Positions 1 through 7,659 of a stretch of 30,710 bases of DNA are shown piece after piece (the first letter of the stretch is position 1; each line of letters opens with the position of its first letter). The stretch comes from Oceanospirillaceae bacterium (lineage in GTDB: Bacteria; Pseudomonadota; Gammaproteobacteria; Pseudomonadales; Balneatricaceae): NCBI GenBank assembly GCA_003521845.1, contig DPHB01000007.1:1-30710 (forward strand), read 5' to 3'. The position numbers and the translations under genes were made by a program. Under the pieces are notes generated by a model. That model was not told where the DNA came from, ran no database searches, and saw only the letters and a program-made list of their open reading frames with translations.

Positions 1-155
1 GAGTAATCCGGCTGGTCATCTTGCTCTTCGGTTATTTCACCAAACAGTTCTTCCAATTCTGTTAACGGGTCGTAGTCCTTTCGGCAAAGGATGCTTTGGT
101 AGCTTTCTCTGATCGATTGCTCGTCGTCTATTACCAGTATTTTATTACTGTCCAT
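1..155 (-). CDS. Response regulator, N-terminal fragment (runs off the left edge)
   Basis: Only the first 51 codons are in the window. The reading begins MDSNKILVIDDEQSIRES, the typical beta-1 strand plus acidic pair (D10, D11) of a CheY-like receiver domain. After about 25 residues it becomes very acidic (LTELEELFGEITEEQDDQ), which is unusual for a receiver domain and may mark a linker or divergent insert. The phospho-accepting Asp and any output domain lie outside the window, so output type and partner kinase cannot be named. A weak AGAGAT ribosome site precedes the ATG. The upstream Sel1-repeat gene on the same strand ends in a terminator, so this gene is probably transcribed from its own promoter in the AT-rich stretch 156-300. 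Confidence 0.75.
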   Translation of the reverse strand, partial: MDSNKILVIDDEQSIRESYQSILCRKDYDPLTELEELFGEITEEQDDQPDY

Positions 156-301
156 GGGATATCTCTAGTCCGGCTCTGTGGCTGACTCTGTTTAATTAGA
201 CTTAAGACCGGTTGCCAATAAATCAATTAAATTACTATAACTTAATACTAGCTATTTTTACTCATTGTCTCCAGTATTTTGTGAGGAAGACCGAGCCGCG
301 G

Positions 302-342
302 GCACAAAAAAGCCGCCTTAGATTTAATCTCACAGGCGGCTT
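302..342 (-). terminator. Rho-independent terminator of the Sel1-repeat gene
   Basis: On the minus strand a 9-bp perfect stem (AAGCCGCCT with AGGCGGCTT) around a 15-nt loop is followed directly by a run of six T. It lies just beyond the stop codon of the exported Sel1-repeat protein gene and separates it from the response regulator. Confidence 0.85.
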
Positions 343-358
343 GTTGGCAGTTTAGGAT

Positions 359-694
359 TTAGCAGTCATCTTCTGGGTTGCCTTCTGGCTCAATGTCACG
401 GGCTACCAACCAGTCAGTGGCAGCTTCGTGCTCTTGGCTGGCGGCCATCTGCATGTAGGCAATAGCGGCCTCTTGGTTGGCTTCGACACCTTGGCCGCTG
501 TCGTGCAGCAAGCCAAGTTGGTATTGGGCATCTGCATCACCATCTTCCGCTTCTGCGGCAAGCAATGTGATAGCGGTAGCATAATCGCCAGCATTTACAG
601 CTTCCATGGCGGCGGGTGTAACGGCATAAGTGGTGCTGGCAAATAGCATGGCTAGTAATAAAAATAGTGAACGAGTAGTTTTCATAGTTAGCAT
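359..694 (-). CDS. Small exported Sel1-repeat (TPR-like) protein
   Basis: The 111-residue product starts with a Sec signal peptide (basic MKTTR, hydrophobic LFLLLAMLFAS, probable cleavage after TYA). The mature part contains about one and a half Sel1-type alpha/alpha repeats, recognisable around residues 47-85 by the pattern DADAQYQLGLLHDSGQGV followed by EAAIAYMQMAA. Sel1 repeats are protein-protein interaction modules; no catalytic motif is present. The C-terminus is acidic and ends in Cys. Start choice: GGAGGA lies 7 nt before the first ATG, so the version beginning MLTMKT is preferred over the second Met. It is a single-gene unit with its own terminator. Its partner and exact role are unknown. 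Confidence 0.75.
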   Translation of the reverse strand: MLTMKTTRSLFLLLAMLFASTTYAVTPAAMEAVNAGDYATAITLLAAEAEDGDADAQYQLGLLHDSGQGVEANQEAAIAYMQMAASQEHEAATDWLVARDIEPEGNPEDDC

Positions 695-795
695 AAATTG
701 TTCCTCCGAATGCCTTCTATAGTACCTCTAATTGGGTGTTTGCTCCACTAAAACCAGAAGTTATAACCTTATTCTTTTGGCTAACATGGGCTGTA

Positions 796-1569
796 TCAAA
801 GGTTGTTTTCGTTCCACGAGGACTGGTGTCTGGCTGCAGTTTGGCGACGTTGTGTATGACGGTTTTGTTGGTGCAAGAGTTGCTCTAGGTAATTCATGTG
901 GGCATGGGCCGCAGAACGCGCTGCTTCCGCTTGGCCGTTGATAATATTGTCGTATAAATCCTTATGTTGTTGGCGAATTTCGTGCCGCGAACTTGTGCTA
1001 CCCGATGCCAACACCAAATTTTGATGCACGTTGCTGGATAAGACATCAAATAGGGCGCGCATGGTATGTAGTAGTACGCGGTTGTGGCAGGCAGCGGCAA
1101 TGGTAAGGTGAAAGTGTGCGTCGGCATCGGCTTCCAGTACGCCCTCATCACTAGCGTGGCTATCTTGCAGGCGCTGGTAGGCTTGGGTGAGCATGGTCTT
1201 ATCTAGGTCTGTGGCACGTTTGGCTGCCAAATAGGCAATATTACCTTCCAAGGTGTGGCGGAATTCCAATAAATCTTCCTGACCTTGAGCGTCGCGCAGT
1301 AGCAGCATGGTTAAAGGGCTGTTGAATTGCAGTCCCGCTACTTCCGATACTTGTGTGCCGCCACCATGTTTGCTCACCAACAAACCGCGCTCTACCAATT
1401 GTTTGATGGCTTCTCGCAAAGAGGGGCGAGATACTTTTAGTTGCATAGCCAGGTCTCTTTCCGAAGGCAGAGGTTGCCCCGGGTGTAGGCTGCCTTCCAC
1501 TATCATTTGTTCTAGGTGGTCAATGATGACATCGGCTACTTTGGGTTGGGTGAGTTCGCTAAAGGACAT
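796..1569 (-). CDS. glcC: GntR/FadR-family (FCD) regulator, GlcC-like
   Basis: The 257-residue protein has an N-terminal winged helix-turn-helix of the GntR family (residues about 10-78; PLPSERDLAMQLKVSRPSLR and the wing GLLVSKHGGGTQVSE). An FCD effector domain follows (about 95-225) with the usual Asp/His metal-binding positions in DADAHFHLTIA, RQQHKDLYDN and AHAHMNYL. It is divergent from glcDEF across a 160-bp intergenic region, which is the E. coli arrangement of the glycolate-responsive activator GlcC. By analogy it senses glycolate or glyoxylate and controls glcDEF; that is inference from neighbourhood, since FCD regulators of lactate (LldR) and pyruvate (PdhR) look similar. The last 30 residues are Gln/His/Arg-rich and probably disordered. 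Confidence 0.85.
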   Translation of the reverse strand: MSFSELTQPKVADVIIDHLEQMIVEGSLHPGQPLPSERDLAMQLKVSRPSLREAIKQLVERGLLVSKHGGGTQVSEVAGLQFNSPLTMLLLRDAQGQEDLLEFRHTLEGNIAYLAAKRATDLDKTMLTQAYQRLQDSHASDEGVLEADADAHFHLTIAAACHNRVLLHTMRALFDVLSSNVHQNLVLASGSTSSRHEIRQQHKDLYDNIINGQAEAARSAAHAHMNYLEQLLHQQNRHTQRRQTAARHQSSWNENNL

Positions 1570-1636
1570 GCTTTGCTCTTATTTCTCTTATGAGGTATTA
1601 AATTCATACCAATATATTTACCTATGTTTACCGATT

Positions 1637-1690
1637 TTGACTGATATGCTATTCTTTGTCCATATTAGTGGTAAAAATTATTTACCACTA
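1637..1690 (+). promoter_or_regulatory. Candidate glcDEF promoter and GlcC-type operator
   Basis: A perfect 10-bp inverted repeat, TAGTGGTAAA and TTTACCACTA with a 5-nt spacer, spans 1666-1690, between glcC and glcD. FadR-subfamily operators usually contain TGGT/ACCA half-sites, as here, although the half-sites are further apart than in the FadR and PdhR consensus. A possible -35 (TTGACT at 1637) and -10 (CATATT at 1661, 18-nt spacing) directly abut the dyad. The position overlapping the putative -10 edge would suit a repressor better than an activator. The dyad is seen directly; the protein that binds it is inferred. Confidence 0.5.
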
Positions 1691-1732
1691 GCTAAGTTGT
1701 ACAACAAATTGACCAGTATATAGAGGTATGTG

Positions 1733-3187
1733 ATGACCTTGTTGGTAACGGAAGGCGAACAACCACAACTCAGGTGTGCAGATTTGGTGGCAGACTTAAG
1801 CACCATGTTTTCGCCCCAGCAAATATTGCAAGACGAAGAGAATCAGCGCCCATTCGAGTGTGATGGTTTGGCTGTGTACAAACAGATGCCATGGCTAACG
1901 GTGATTCCAGATACGCTGGCTCAAGTGCAAGCCTTAATGGCTTATTGCTATAAGCGGCATGTGCCTGTTGTGGTACGCGGAGCGGGTACTGGTTTGTGCG
2001 CTGGCGCCATGCCCAATGCTTACGGTATTTTATTAGTCATGACCCGCTTTAGTGAAATATTGGAATTAGATGCCGATCTCGCTCAAGCGCGGGTGCAACC
2101 GGGGGTGCGTAATCTGGCTTTAAGCGATGCGGCTGCCCCCTTGGGTTTGTATTACGCCCCCGACCCATCATCACAAATAGCCTGTACTATCGGTGGTAAT
2201 GTGGCGGAAAATTCCGGTGGCGTGCATTGCTTAAAATACGGCCTAACGGTTAATAACTTGCTGTCCGTGACGATGGTCACTGTCGAAGGTGAGTTGGTGA
2301 CCTTTGGTGGCCCAGGCTATGACACACCGGGTATGGATCTGGTTGCGCTAGTGTCGGGTTCGGAAGGTTTACTTGGCGTGGTGGTCGAAGCCACCGTACG
2401 CTTATTGCCTCGTGCCGACAAGGTGCAGGTGTTAATGGCGGCCTTTGATAGCGTCACAGCAGCCGGTACTGCGGTGGCCGAGTTGATTGGTGGCGGTGTT
2501 ATACCGGCGGGTCTAGAAATGATGGATAAACTGGCTATTGCCGCGGCTGAAGATTTTGTTAAAGTCGGCTATCCATTGGCTGCTGAAGCCCTGCTAATTT
2601 GTGAGCTAGATGGTACGGTGGCCGAAGTAACACAGCAGCTACAGGCGGTTGAAGCTTGCTTTAATGCCAGTGGTGCCACCTCCATACGGGTGGCGAAAGA
2701 CGCTGACGAGGCCGCACGCCTTTGGCTTGGGCGCAAATCGGCGTTCCCGGCGGTGGGGCGCATGTCTCCCGATTATTATTGCATGGATGGCACCATCCCA
2801 CGCAGCCAGGTTGGCAGGGTGTTGACGCGTATTGCTGAACTATCAGAACAATATGGCCTACCCGTAGCCAATGTGTTTCATGCTGGCGATGGCAATCTAC
2901 ACCCACTGATTTTGTTTAATGATGCCATTGCTGGTGATCTAGAAAAGGCCGAGGCCTTAGGTGCTGATATCCTCACTCTTTGTGTTGATGTGGGCGGTAC
3001 TATTACTGGTGAGCACGGTGTCGGCTTAGAAAAACTGCCGTTAATGCCTTATCAGTTTAGTGACGAGGAGGTCGCCCAGTTTACTGGTATAAAGCTGGCC
3101 TTTGATCCACATGAGCAGCTTAATCCCGGCAAGTCCATTCCGACACTCAAATACTGTCAGGAATATCGGAGTATTCAACATGACTGA
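1733..3187 (+). CDS. glcD: Glycolate oxidase FAD-binding subunit GlcD
   Basis: This is the catalytic flavoprotein subunit of membrane-associated glycolate dehydrogenase (GlcDEF), which oxidises glycolate (and D-lactate in many homologues) to glyoxylate. The FAD-binding PCMH domain occupies roughly residues 50-230 (VPVVVRGAGTGLCAGAMP; GGNVAENSGGVHCLKYG). The C-terminal FAD-oxidase domain carries HAGDGNLHPLI and GEHGVGLEK near the end. Length (484 aa) is close to E. coli GlcD. A GTG at 1730 is in frame, but AGAGG at 1722-1726 is better spaced (6 nt) from the ATG at 1733. It overlaps glcE by 8 nt, indicating translational coupling. Confidence 0.93.
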   Translation: MTLLVTEGEQPQLRCADLVADLSTMFSPQQILQDEENQRPFECDGLAVYKQMPWLTVIPDTLAQVQALMAYCYKRHVPVVVRGAGTGLCAGAMPNAYGILLVMTRFSEILELDADLAQARVQPGVRNLALSDAAAPLGLYYAPDPSSQIACTIGGNVAENSGGVHCLKYGLTVNNLLSVTMVTVEGELVTFGGPGYDTPGMDLVALVSGSEGLLGVVVEATVRLLPRADKVQVLMAAFDSVTAAGTAVAELIGGGVIPAGLEMMDKLAIAAAEDFVKVGYPLAAEALLICELDGTVAEVTQQLQAVEACFNASGATSIRVAKDADEAARLWLGRKSAFPAVGRMSPDYYCMDGTIPRSQVGRVLTRIAELSEQYGLPVANVFHAGDGNLHPLILFNDAIAGDLEKAEALGADILTLCVDVGGTITGEHGVGLEKLPLMPYQFSDEEVAQFTGIKLAFDPHEQLNPGKSIPTLKYCQEYRSIQHD

Positions 3188-4220
3188 TATGACCCGTGAT
3201 TTACAAGCCCAAGTTAGCCAAGCTATCGTTGACAAGGCGGCTTTGGCTATTCAGGGTGGAGGTACAAAATCAGGCCTTGGCCGGGCCTCGCAAGGGCGCG
3301 CTATTTGTTTGTTAGAACATAGTGGTGTCATCAGCTATTCGCCCACAGAATTGGTCATTCAGGTCCGTTCTGGTACTAAAATCAGTGACATCAACGCCAC
3401 CTTGGCAGAACACCAGCAGCGTTTAATTTTTGAACCTGCAGACTACGCTAGCCAGGCAACCATTGGTGGTACGGTGGCGGCCAATCAGTCTGGCCCTTGC
3501 CGACCCTGGTTCGGTGGTGTGCGAGATAGTGTGCTGGGTGTCGGCTTAATTAATGGCCTGGGTGAACACCTGCAGTTTGGGGGGCAAGTCATGAAGAACG
3601 TGGCGGGTTTTGATGTCTCGCGTTCACAGGTCGGGGCCATGGGCACGCTAGGTGTGATGACCGAAATAAGCTTGAAAGTGCTGCCTATGTTTGCAGCCGA
3701 AGTCACGCTAGTGAGTAGCATGAGTAGCACGCAGGCTTTGCAGACCATGCCGGCGTTCTTCCGGCGTAACTTGCCGGTGAGCGCAGTGAGTTATTGGCAA
3801 GGCAATTTATATGTACGTTTGCAGGGTTCTGGGTCCGGTGTAGACAGCGCAATGCGCAGTATTGACGGTGAGCCGCTAGCTGCTGAGCAGGCAGCTAGCT
3901 GGTGGCAGCAAGTAAGGGAGTGCCAGCTACTTGAGGCATCCTCGCAACAGGTGCTTTGGCGCCGCAATGTCGCGGCTACGGACGCGCAGACCATGTGTGG
4001 CCCAGATAGCTTTATCAATTGGGGTGGTGCCCAGCGCTGGCAGTTACTCCATAAAGATCAAGCTGGGCCTGAGGGTGCCGTGCAATACCTTGGCGGTGAT
4101 CGTACTAATGAGGTGAACGGCCCAGTAAACAGTGTGGCACAAAAACTACAAGGTAAATTAAAAACGGCTTTTGATCCGCATGCTATTTTTAATCCTGGTC
4201 GCCTTTATTCTTGGATGTAA
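3180..4220 (+). CDS. glcE: Glycolate oxidase FAD-binding subunit GlcE
   Basis: The 346-residue second flavoprotein-like subunit of glycolate dehydrogenase. A short PCMH-type FAD-binding fold is visible: AIQGGGTKSGLGR near the N-terminus, then IGGTVAANQSGPCRPWFGG, VRDSVLGVGLINGLG and FGGQVMKNVAGFD. The C-terminus ends FNPGRLYSW, as in the E. coli protein. A longer reading frame begins inside glcD, but GGAG 8 nt before the ATG at 3180 and agreement with the family's N-terminus (short lead, then a VSQAI.DK.AL.IQGGG pattern) fix the start here. ATGACTGA overlaps the glcD stop. glcF follows after 3 nt. Confidence 0.92.
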   Translation: MTDMTRDLQAQVSQAIVDKAALAIQGGGTKSGLGRASQGRAICLLEHSGVISYSPTELVIQVRSGTKISDINATLAEHQQRLIFEPADYASQATIGGTVAANQSGPCRPWFGGVRDSVLGVGLINGLGEHLQFGGQVMKNVAGFDVSRSQVGAMGTLGVMTEISLKVLPMFAAEVTLVSSMSSTQALQTMPAFFRRNLPVSAVSYWQGNLYVRLQGSGSGVDSAMRSIDGEPLAAEQAASWWQQVRECQLLEASSQQVLWRRNVAATDAQTMCGPDSFINWGGAQRWQLLHKDQAGPEGAVQYLGGDRTNEVNGPVNSVAQKLQGKLKTAFDPHAIFNPGRLYSWM

Positions 4221-4223
4221 ACA

Positions 4224-5444
4224 ATGAAAACCATATTAGCCGAAGAGTTTAAGGCCAACCCACGCTTTAAGGTGGCTGAAGAAATATTACAAGCCTGCGT
4301 GCATTGCGGATTTTGTACAGCCACTTGCCCCACCTACCTGCAGCTAGGGGATGAACGGGATAGCCCTCGCGGGCGTATTTATATGATGAAGGCCATGTTT
4401 GAGGGGGAGTCCGTAAGCAGTGCGACACGTGAGCATTTGGATAAATGCCTTACTTGTCGTAGTTGTGAAACCACCTGTCCATCTGGCGTGGAATACGGCC
4501 GCTTGGTTGATTTAGGGCGTGAAGTTGTAGAGCGCAAGGTTCCGCGTTCATGGCAGCAACGATTGCTGCGCTGGTCTCTGCGTCAGGTGTTGCCATATCG
4601 TTGGCGTTTTGGACCCTTGTTGCGTATGGGGCAGTTAGTTAGGCCGCTGCTGCCTGCGGCGCTAAAAGGCCATGTGCCAAAGCCCGTGCCACGCTTGCCC
4701 GTAACCGTGTCCAGCCATGCAAGGGTTATGTTGAGCATGCCAGGCTGTGCCCAAGCCAGTGCGGCACCCAATACCGATTTGGCCGCAGCGAAAGTGCTCG
4801 ATAAACTAGGTATCAAGATGCAGCTAGTGCCACAATCGGGTTGTTGTGGGGCTGTGGACTTGCACCTCAATGCGCATGCCCAAGGCTTGGCTAAGGCGCG
4901 CTTGAATATTGATGCTTTGTGGCCACATATTGAAGCTGGTGCTGAAGCGATAGTGGTGACGGCTTCTGGTTGTGGTGCTACCCTGCAGGAGTATGGCTAT
5001 CTGTTACGTGATGATGCTGACTATGCGCCTAAAGCTGCGAAAGTGGCAGCGCTATGCCGTGATGTGGCGGACATACTGGCCGCAGAGGACCTGAGCCAGC
5101 TTGATTTACCTAAGCTGCAGCAGCGTGTCGCAGTGCATTGCCCCTGTTCTCAACAACATGGGATGAAATTACCAGGCAAGCTAAAGTCGGTATTGGCAAG
5201 CCAAGGGTTTGATTTGACCATGACCAAAAATGATCATCTTTGTTGTGGCTCTGCTGGTACCTATTCGTTGCTGCAACCGGAGTTGAGTGCGCAATTGCGT
5301 ACTAACAAGTTAGCTGATTTAAGCATGGATAATCCAGACGTTATCGTAACCGCCAATATTGGCTGCCAGCTGCATTTGGGCGGGCATACTCAAGTGCCGG
5401 TAAAGCATTGGCTAGAGCTATTGGTAGAACACGAGGGTACCTAA
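4224..5444 (+). CDS. glcF: Glycolate oxidase iron-sulfur subunit GlcF
   Basis: The 406-residue iron-sulfur subunit passes electrons from GlcD/GlcE to the quinone pool at the inner membrane. Two ferredoxin-type [4Fe-4S] motifs are intact: C25-x2-C28-x2-C31-x3-C35P and C75-x2-C78-x2-C81-x3-C85P. Two CCG domains follow (PGCAQ with SGCCGAVDLH, then HCPCSQQHG with CCGSAGTY), as in heterodisulfide-reductase-like proteins. It is the last gene of the operon; the stop codon sits in the loop of a small hairpin (5430-5457) and a true terminator follows. No malate synthase or glycolate permease gene is adjacent, unlike the E. coli glc operon. Confidence 0.93.
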   Translation: MKTILAEEFKANPRFKVAEEILQACVHCGFCTATCPTYLQLGDERDSPRGRIYMMKAMFEGESVSSATREHLDKCLTCRSCETTCPSGVEYGRLVDLGREVVERKVPRSWQQRLLRWSLRQVLPYRWRFGPLLRMGQLVRPLLPAALKGHVPKPVPRLPVTVSSHARVMLSMPGCAQASAAPNTDLAAAKVLDKLGIKMQLVPQSGCCGAVDLHLNAHAQGLAKARLNIDALWPHIEAGAEAIVVTASGCGATLQEYGYLLRDDADYAPKAAKVAALCRDVADILAAEDLSQLDLPKLQQRVAVHCPCSQQHGMKLPGKLKSVLASQGFDLTMTKNDHLCCGSAGTYSLLQPELSAQLRTNKLADLSMDNPDVIVTANIGCQLHLGGHTQVPVKHWLELLVEHEGT

Positions 5445-5474
5445 CGGGGACCTCGTGTAGTTAATGCGGGTGGC

Positions 5475-5518
5475 TGCCTGTTGGTATGGGAATACACCCA
5501 CCACAGGCATTGTTTTTT
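5475..5518 (+). terminator. Rho-independent terminator of glcDEF
   Basis: A 7-bp stem (TGCCTGT with ACAGGCA) around a 21-nt loop, followed by TTGTTTTTTA. It lies 31 nt after glcF and just short of the convergent multicopper oxidase gene. The minus strand has no T-run on its exit side, so it should act only for glcDEF. Confidence 0.75.
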
Positions 5519-5527
5519 AGAGTGAGG

Positions 5528-6574
5528 TTACTGCTTCTTTTTCTTCCGACGTTTTTTGGTCGATTTTTCGGGAGACTTTGTCTTATAGAATGCAATGTCG
5601 TGCATGCCATGGGGTTTTTGCATTGACTCGGACATAAAGTAATCAGGCTCGCCAGGGTGGTCTTTCCAAACATACCAGTCTTCTTTTTCAAAGCCTTCGT
5701 ATTCAATAATCATGACCGAGCCACCCGGCATTTTACCCGAGTTACTCGTGTGATGTTCGATATGGTCATGGTTCAGCCAACGGCCTGGGTTATCCATCTT
5801 TACGATCACGTCATAACGCTCACCTTCCATTATCGGTACAACGTCAGCCCAGTATGGGTTGTCCAGCGGTAGCCCATCTTTGTGGGTAACTAACATATCA
5901 TGGCCATGCAAATGATAGGCTGTCGGCCCAGATACTGACAACAGACGCATACGCAACACATCACCTTCTTTAACTCGTAACGGTGCGTTAAAAGGGAAAG
6001 GCTTACCATTTATGGTCCAATAGTCTAGCTTGTCGCGCGGGTGTCCTCCTTTACCATATTCACCGGCATAGTTGGAATCCCAACCAGAAAAGGCCACAAT
6101 AACTTCCTTGGTTACTTGCTTCTCCAATTCTGTCGGCTGCTCTGGGTCAACGATTAGCATACCCCACATACCTCTTATACCAACATGTTCGGCAACATTC
6201 ACGTGGCAGTGATACCAAAGCGTACCAGGCCTATCGACTGTGAACTTATAGGTAAAGGACTCGCCAGGCTGTATGGCCTCTTGGGTGACGTTGGGGACCC
6301 CGTCCATTTTCCAAGTTCCTGTTTGTAGTACACCATGCCAATGGACTGTGTGGTGTAGTGAGGTATTGTTTTGTACCAATATTTCTAGTTCATCACCTTC
6401 TTTAACATGTATTAGGGGGCCTGGCACCTGACCGTTAAACCCCCACACTTTGGCGGTCAAATTGGGTGTTAGCACAACTTCACCCTCTTCAATGGTCATG
6501 TCAAATTTGTGCTCAGCAGCGACAATATTAGTGCTAACAAAAACGGCCATTATCAACGCATACAAAATCTTCAT
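5528..6574 (-). CDS. Exported two-domain multicopper oxidase with polybasic tail
   Basis: The 348-residue protein has a Sec signal peptide (cleavage near IVAA, residue 20) and two cupredoxin domains. Domain 1 (about 30-145) carries HWHG (H78, H80) and HCHVNVAEHVGIRGM (H122, C123, H124, H130, M136), so the type 1 copper ligands are in domain 1. Domain 2 (about 190-295) has HLHGH (H221, H223, H225) and NHDHIEHH (H269, H271, H274, H275) but no Cys, so it contributes only to the type 2/3 cluster. This corresponds to the type C two-domain arrangement, which would need a trimer for function. The last residues, STKKRRKKKKQ, form a strongly basic tail. The substrate is unknown. Its ATG overlaps the preceding cytochrome stop (TGATG) with GGAGG 6 nt ahead, so it is translationally coupled to the nirK operon. 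Confidence 0.82.
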   Translation of the reverse strand: MKILYALIMAVFVSTNIVAAEHKFDMTIEEGEVVLTPNLTAKVWGFNGQVPGPLIHVKEGDELEILVQNNTSLHHTVHWHGVLQTGTWKMDGVPNVTQEAIQPGESFTYKFTVDRPGTLWYHCHVNVAEHVGIRGMWGMLIVDPEQPTELEKQVTKEVIVAFSGWDSNYAGEYGKGGHPRDKLDYWTINGKPFPFNAPLRVKEGDVLRMRLLSVSGPTAYHLHGHDMLVTHKDGLPLDNPYWADVVPIMEGERYDVIVKMDNPGRWLNHDHIEHHTSNSGKMPGGSVMIIEYEGFEKEDWYVWKDHPGEPDYFMSESMQKPHGMHDIAFYKTKSPEKSTKKRRKKKKQ

Positions 6575-6936
6575 CAGTTACCTCCTGCGCAACATAGGGT
6601 GCGCAAATAATTAACGAGTGCCCATATTTCATCATCGTTTAAGTTGGCGTCCCAATTGGGCATTAGTACTGACTTGCTCACTGCTTTGCCGCCAAATTTG
6701 ATGGCTTTGAATAAATCTTCATCGGTACGTGTCATCATTTCGGCTGTGTCTGTGTGATCCTTTGGCAAGACTTCCATGTCTAGGGTATTAATACCGTAGC
6801 CATCGCCCTCTATACCATGGCATTGTGCACAGTATACGTCGTACAGATCTCTACCTAGTTCGGTTTCGCTAGCAAGGCTAAAGGAAGAGCTAGCCGCCGT
6901 GATGGCTAATAAACTAATCCACTTATAGTTATTCAT
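6574..6936 (-). CDS. Periplasmic monoheme cytochrome c
   Basis: The 120-residue class I cytochrome c has a signal peptide (cleavage near SLA, residue 22), a CAQCH heme site at residues 36-40 and a probable axial Met in SVLMPNW (about residue 92). The C-terminus ends RTLCCAGGN, with two extra cysteines. A TTG four codons upstream is in frame, but GGAG lies 6 nt before the ATG at 6936, which overlaps the stop of the diheme cytochrome by 8 nt (ATGAATAA). Sandwiched between nirK, a diheme cytochrome and a copper oxidase, it most likely shuttles electrons to NirK or to the multicopper oxidase; which one cannot be told from sequence. Confidence 0.85.
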   Translation of the reverse strand: MNNYKWISLLAITAASSSFSLASETELGRDLYDVYCAQCHGIEGDGYGINTLDMEVLPKDHTDTAEMMTRTDEDLFKAIKFGGKAVSKSVLMPNWDANLNDDEIWALVNYLRTLCCAGGN

Positions 6937-7603
6937 CGCTTTCTCCAATAATCTTTAGATAGTTAGCCACTTTTTTCAAAGCCTTCTCTTTGATGTGACG
7001 ATTCGGCATCATGGAATTTTTATCCCAAAGTTCGGGATGCTGGCTGTAGGATATGATGTATTTTTGTTGCAGCCGATGCCAAGCTGTATAGAGCTCTGGG
7101 CCGGATAGGCCGCCTTCATCTGGCTGATTTTGGTGGCATGACTGGCAACCTTGAAATTTCACAAAATTCATTTTCCCTGCGGACTTTGAAATCTTCTTTG
7201 GTTGATAATCCACTTGTTCTAATAAAGAAGAAAAGGGGGTCAACGTCATTAGGTGTGAGGTTACTTTTTTTGCTTCATCAGCATCTAGTGATAGGTGCTT
7301 GGGTAGTGTGTTGGTTAGAATAATATCCCCTTCATCTGTTACCAAAGTAGCGTCAGGTGGATAGGCCCCGCCGGGGCGAATTTGAGTTGGCGCTTGTAGC
7401 CAAGATTCTAACCACTGGGGGCGATACTTATTGCCTGCATAAAAAAGGTGTGAACCCTTTCTACTAATTCTCTCCTTAACGTCCTTGGATACTGCTTGTA
7501 AAGCATGGCAGTCTCCACAAGTCTCGGCGAAAAAACTTGCCGTATCGGCCATGCCAAAATTAGATATGAGAACGAGTCCCCACATAACTTGTCGTATTTT
7601 CAT
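6929..7603 (-). CDS. Periplasmic diheme cytochrome c
   Basis: The 224-residue protein has a signal peptide (about 1-19) and two heme-binding motifs, CGDCH (residues 29-33) and CQSCH (153-157). The second is followed by a probable axial Met in KNSMMPNRH; the first heme has no obvious downstream Met and may use the Met in SHLMTL or a His. GAGG lies 7 nt before the ATG. It starts 56 nt after nirK on the same strand, with no terminator between them, so it is part of the nirK operon and probably acts in electron transfer to periplasmic nitrite reduction. It does not look like the tetraheme NapC/NirT type. Confidence 0.85.
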   Translation of the reverse strand: MKIRQVMWGLVLISNFGMADTASFFAETCGDCHALQAVSKDVKERISRKGSHLFYAGNKYRPQWLESWLQAPTQIRPGGAYPPDATLVTDEGDIILTNTLPKHLSLDADEAKKVTSHLMTLTPFSSLLEQVDYQPKKISKSAGKMNFVKFQGCQSCHQNQPDEGGLSGPELYTAWHRLQQKYIISYSQHPELWDKNSMMPNRHIKEKALKKVANYLKIIGESDE

Positions 7604-7659
7604 TTGCGAACCTCATCTTGATGAAATATGAAACTTGTGGCGTTAAACAATCCTACCTA

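Noticed and set aside
5430..5457. Hairpin overlapping the glcF stop as the operon terminator
   Set aside because: No T-run follows; the hairpin at 5475-5509 with a T-run is the better terminator.
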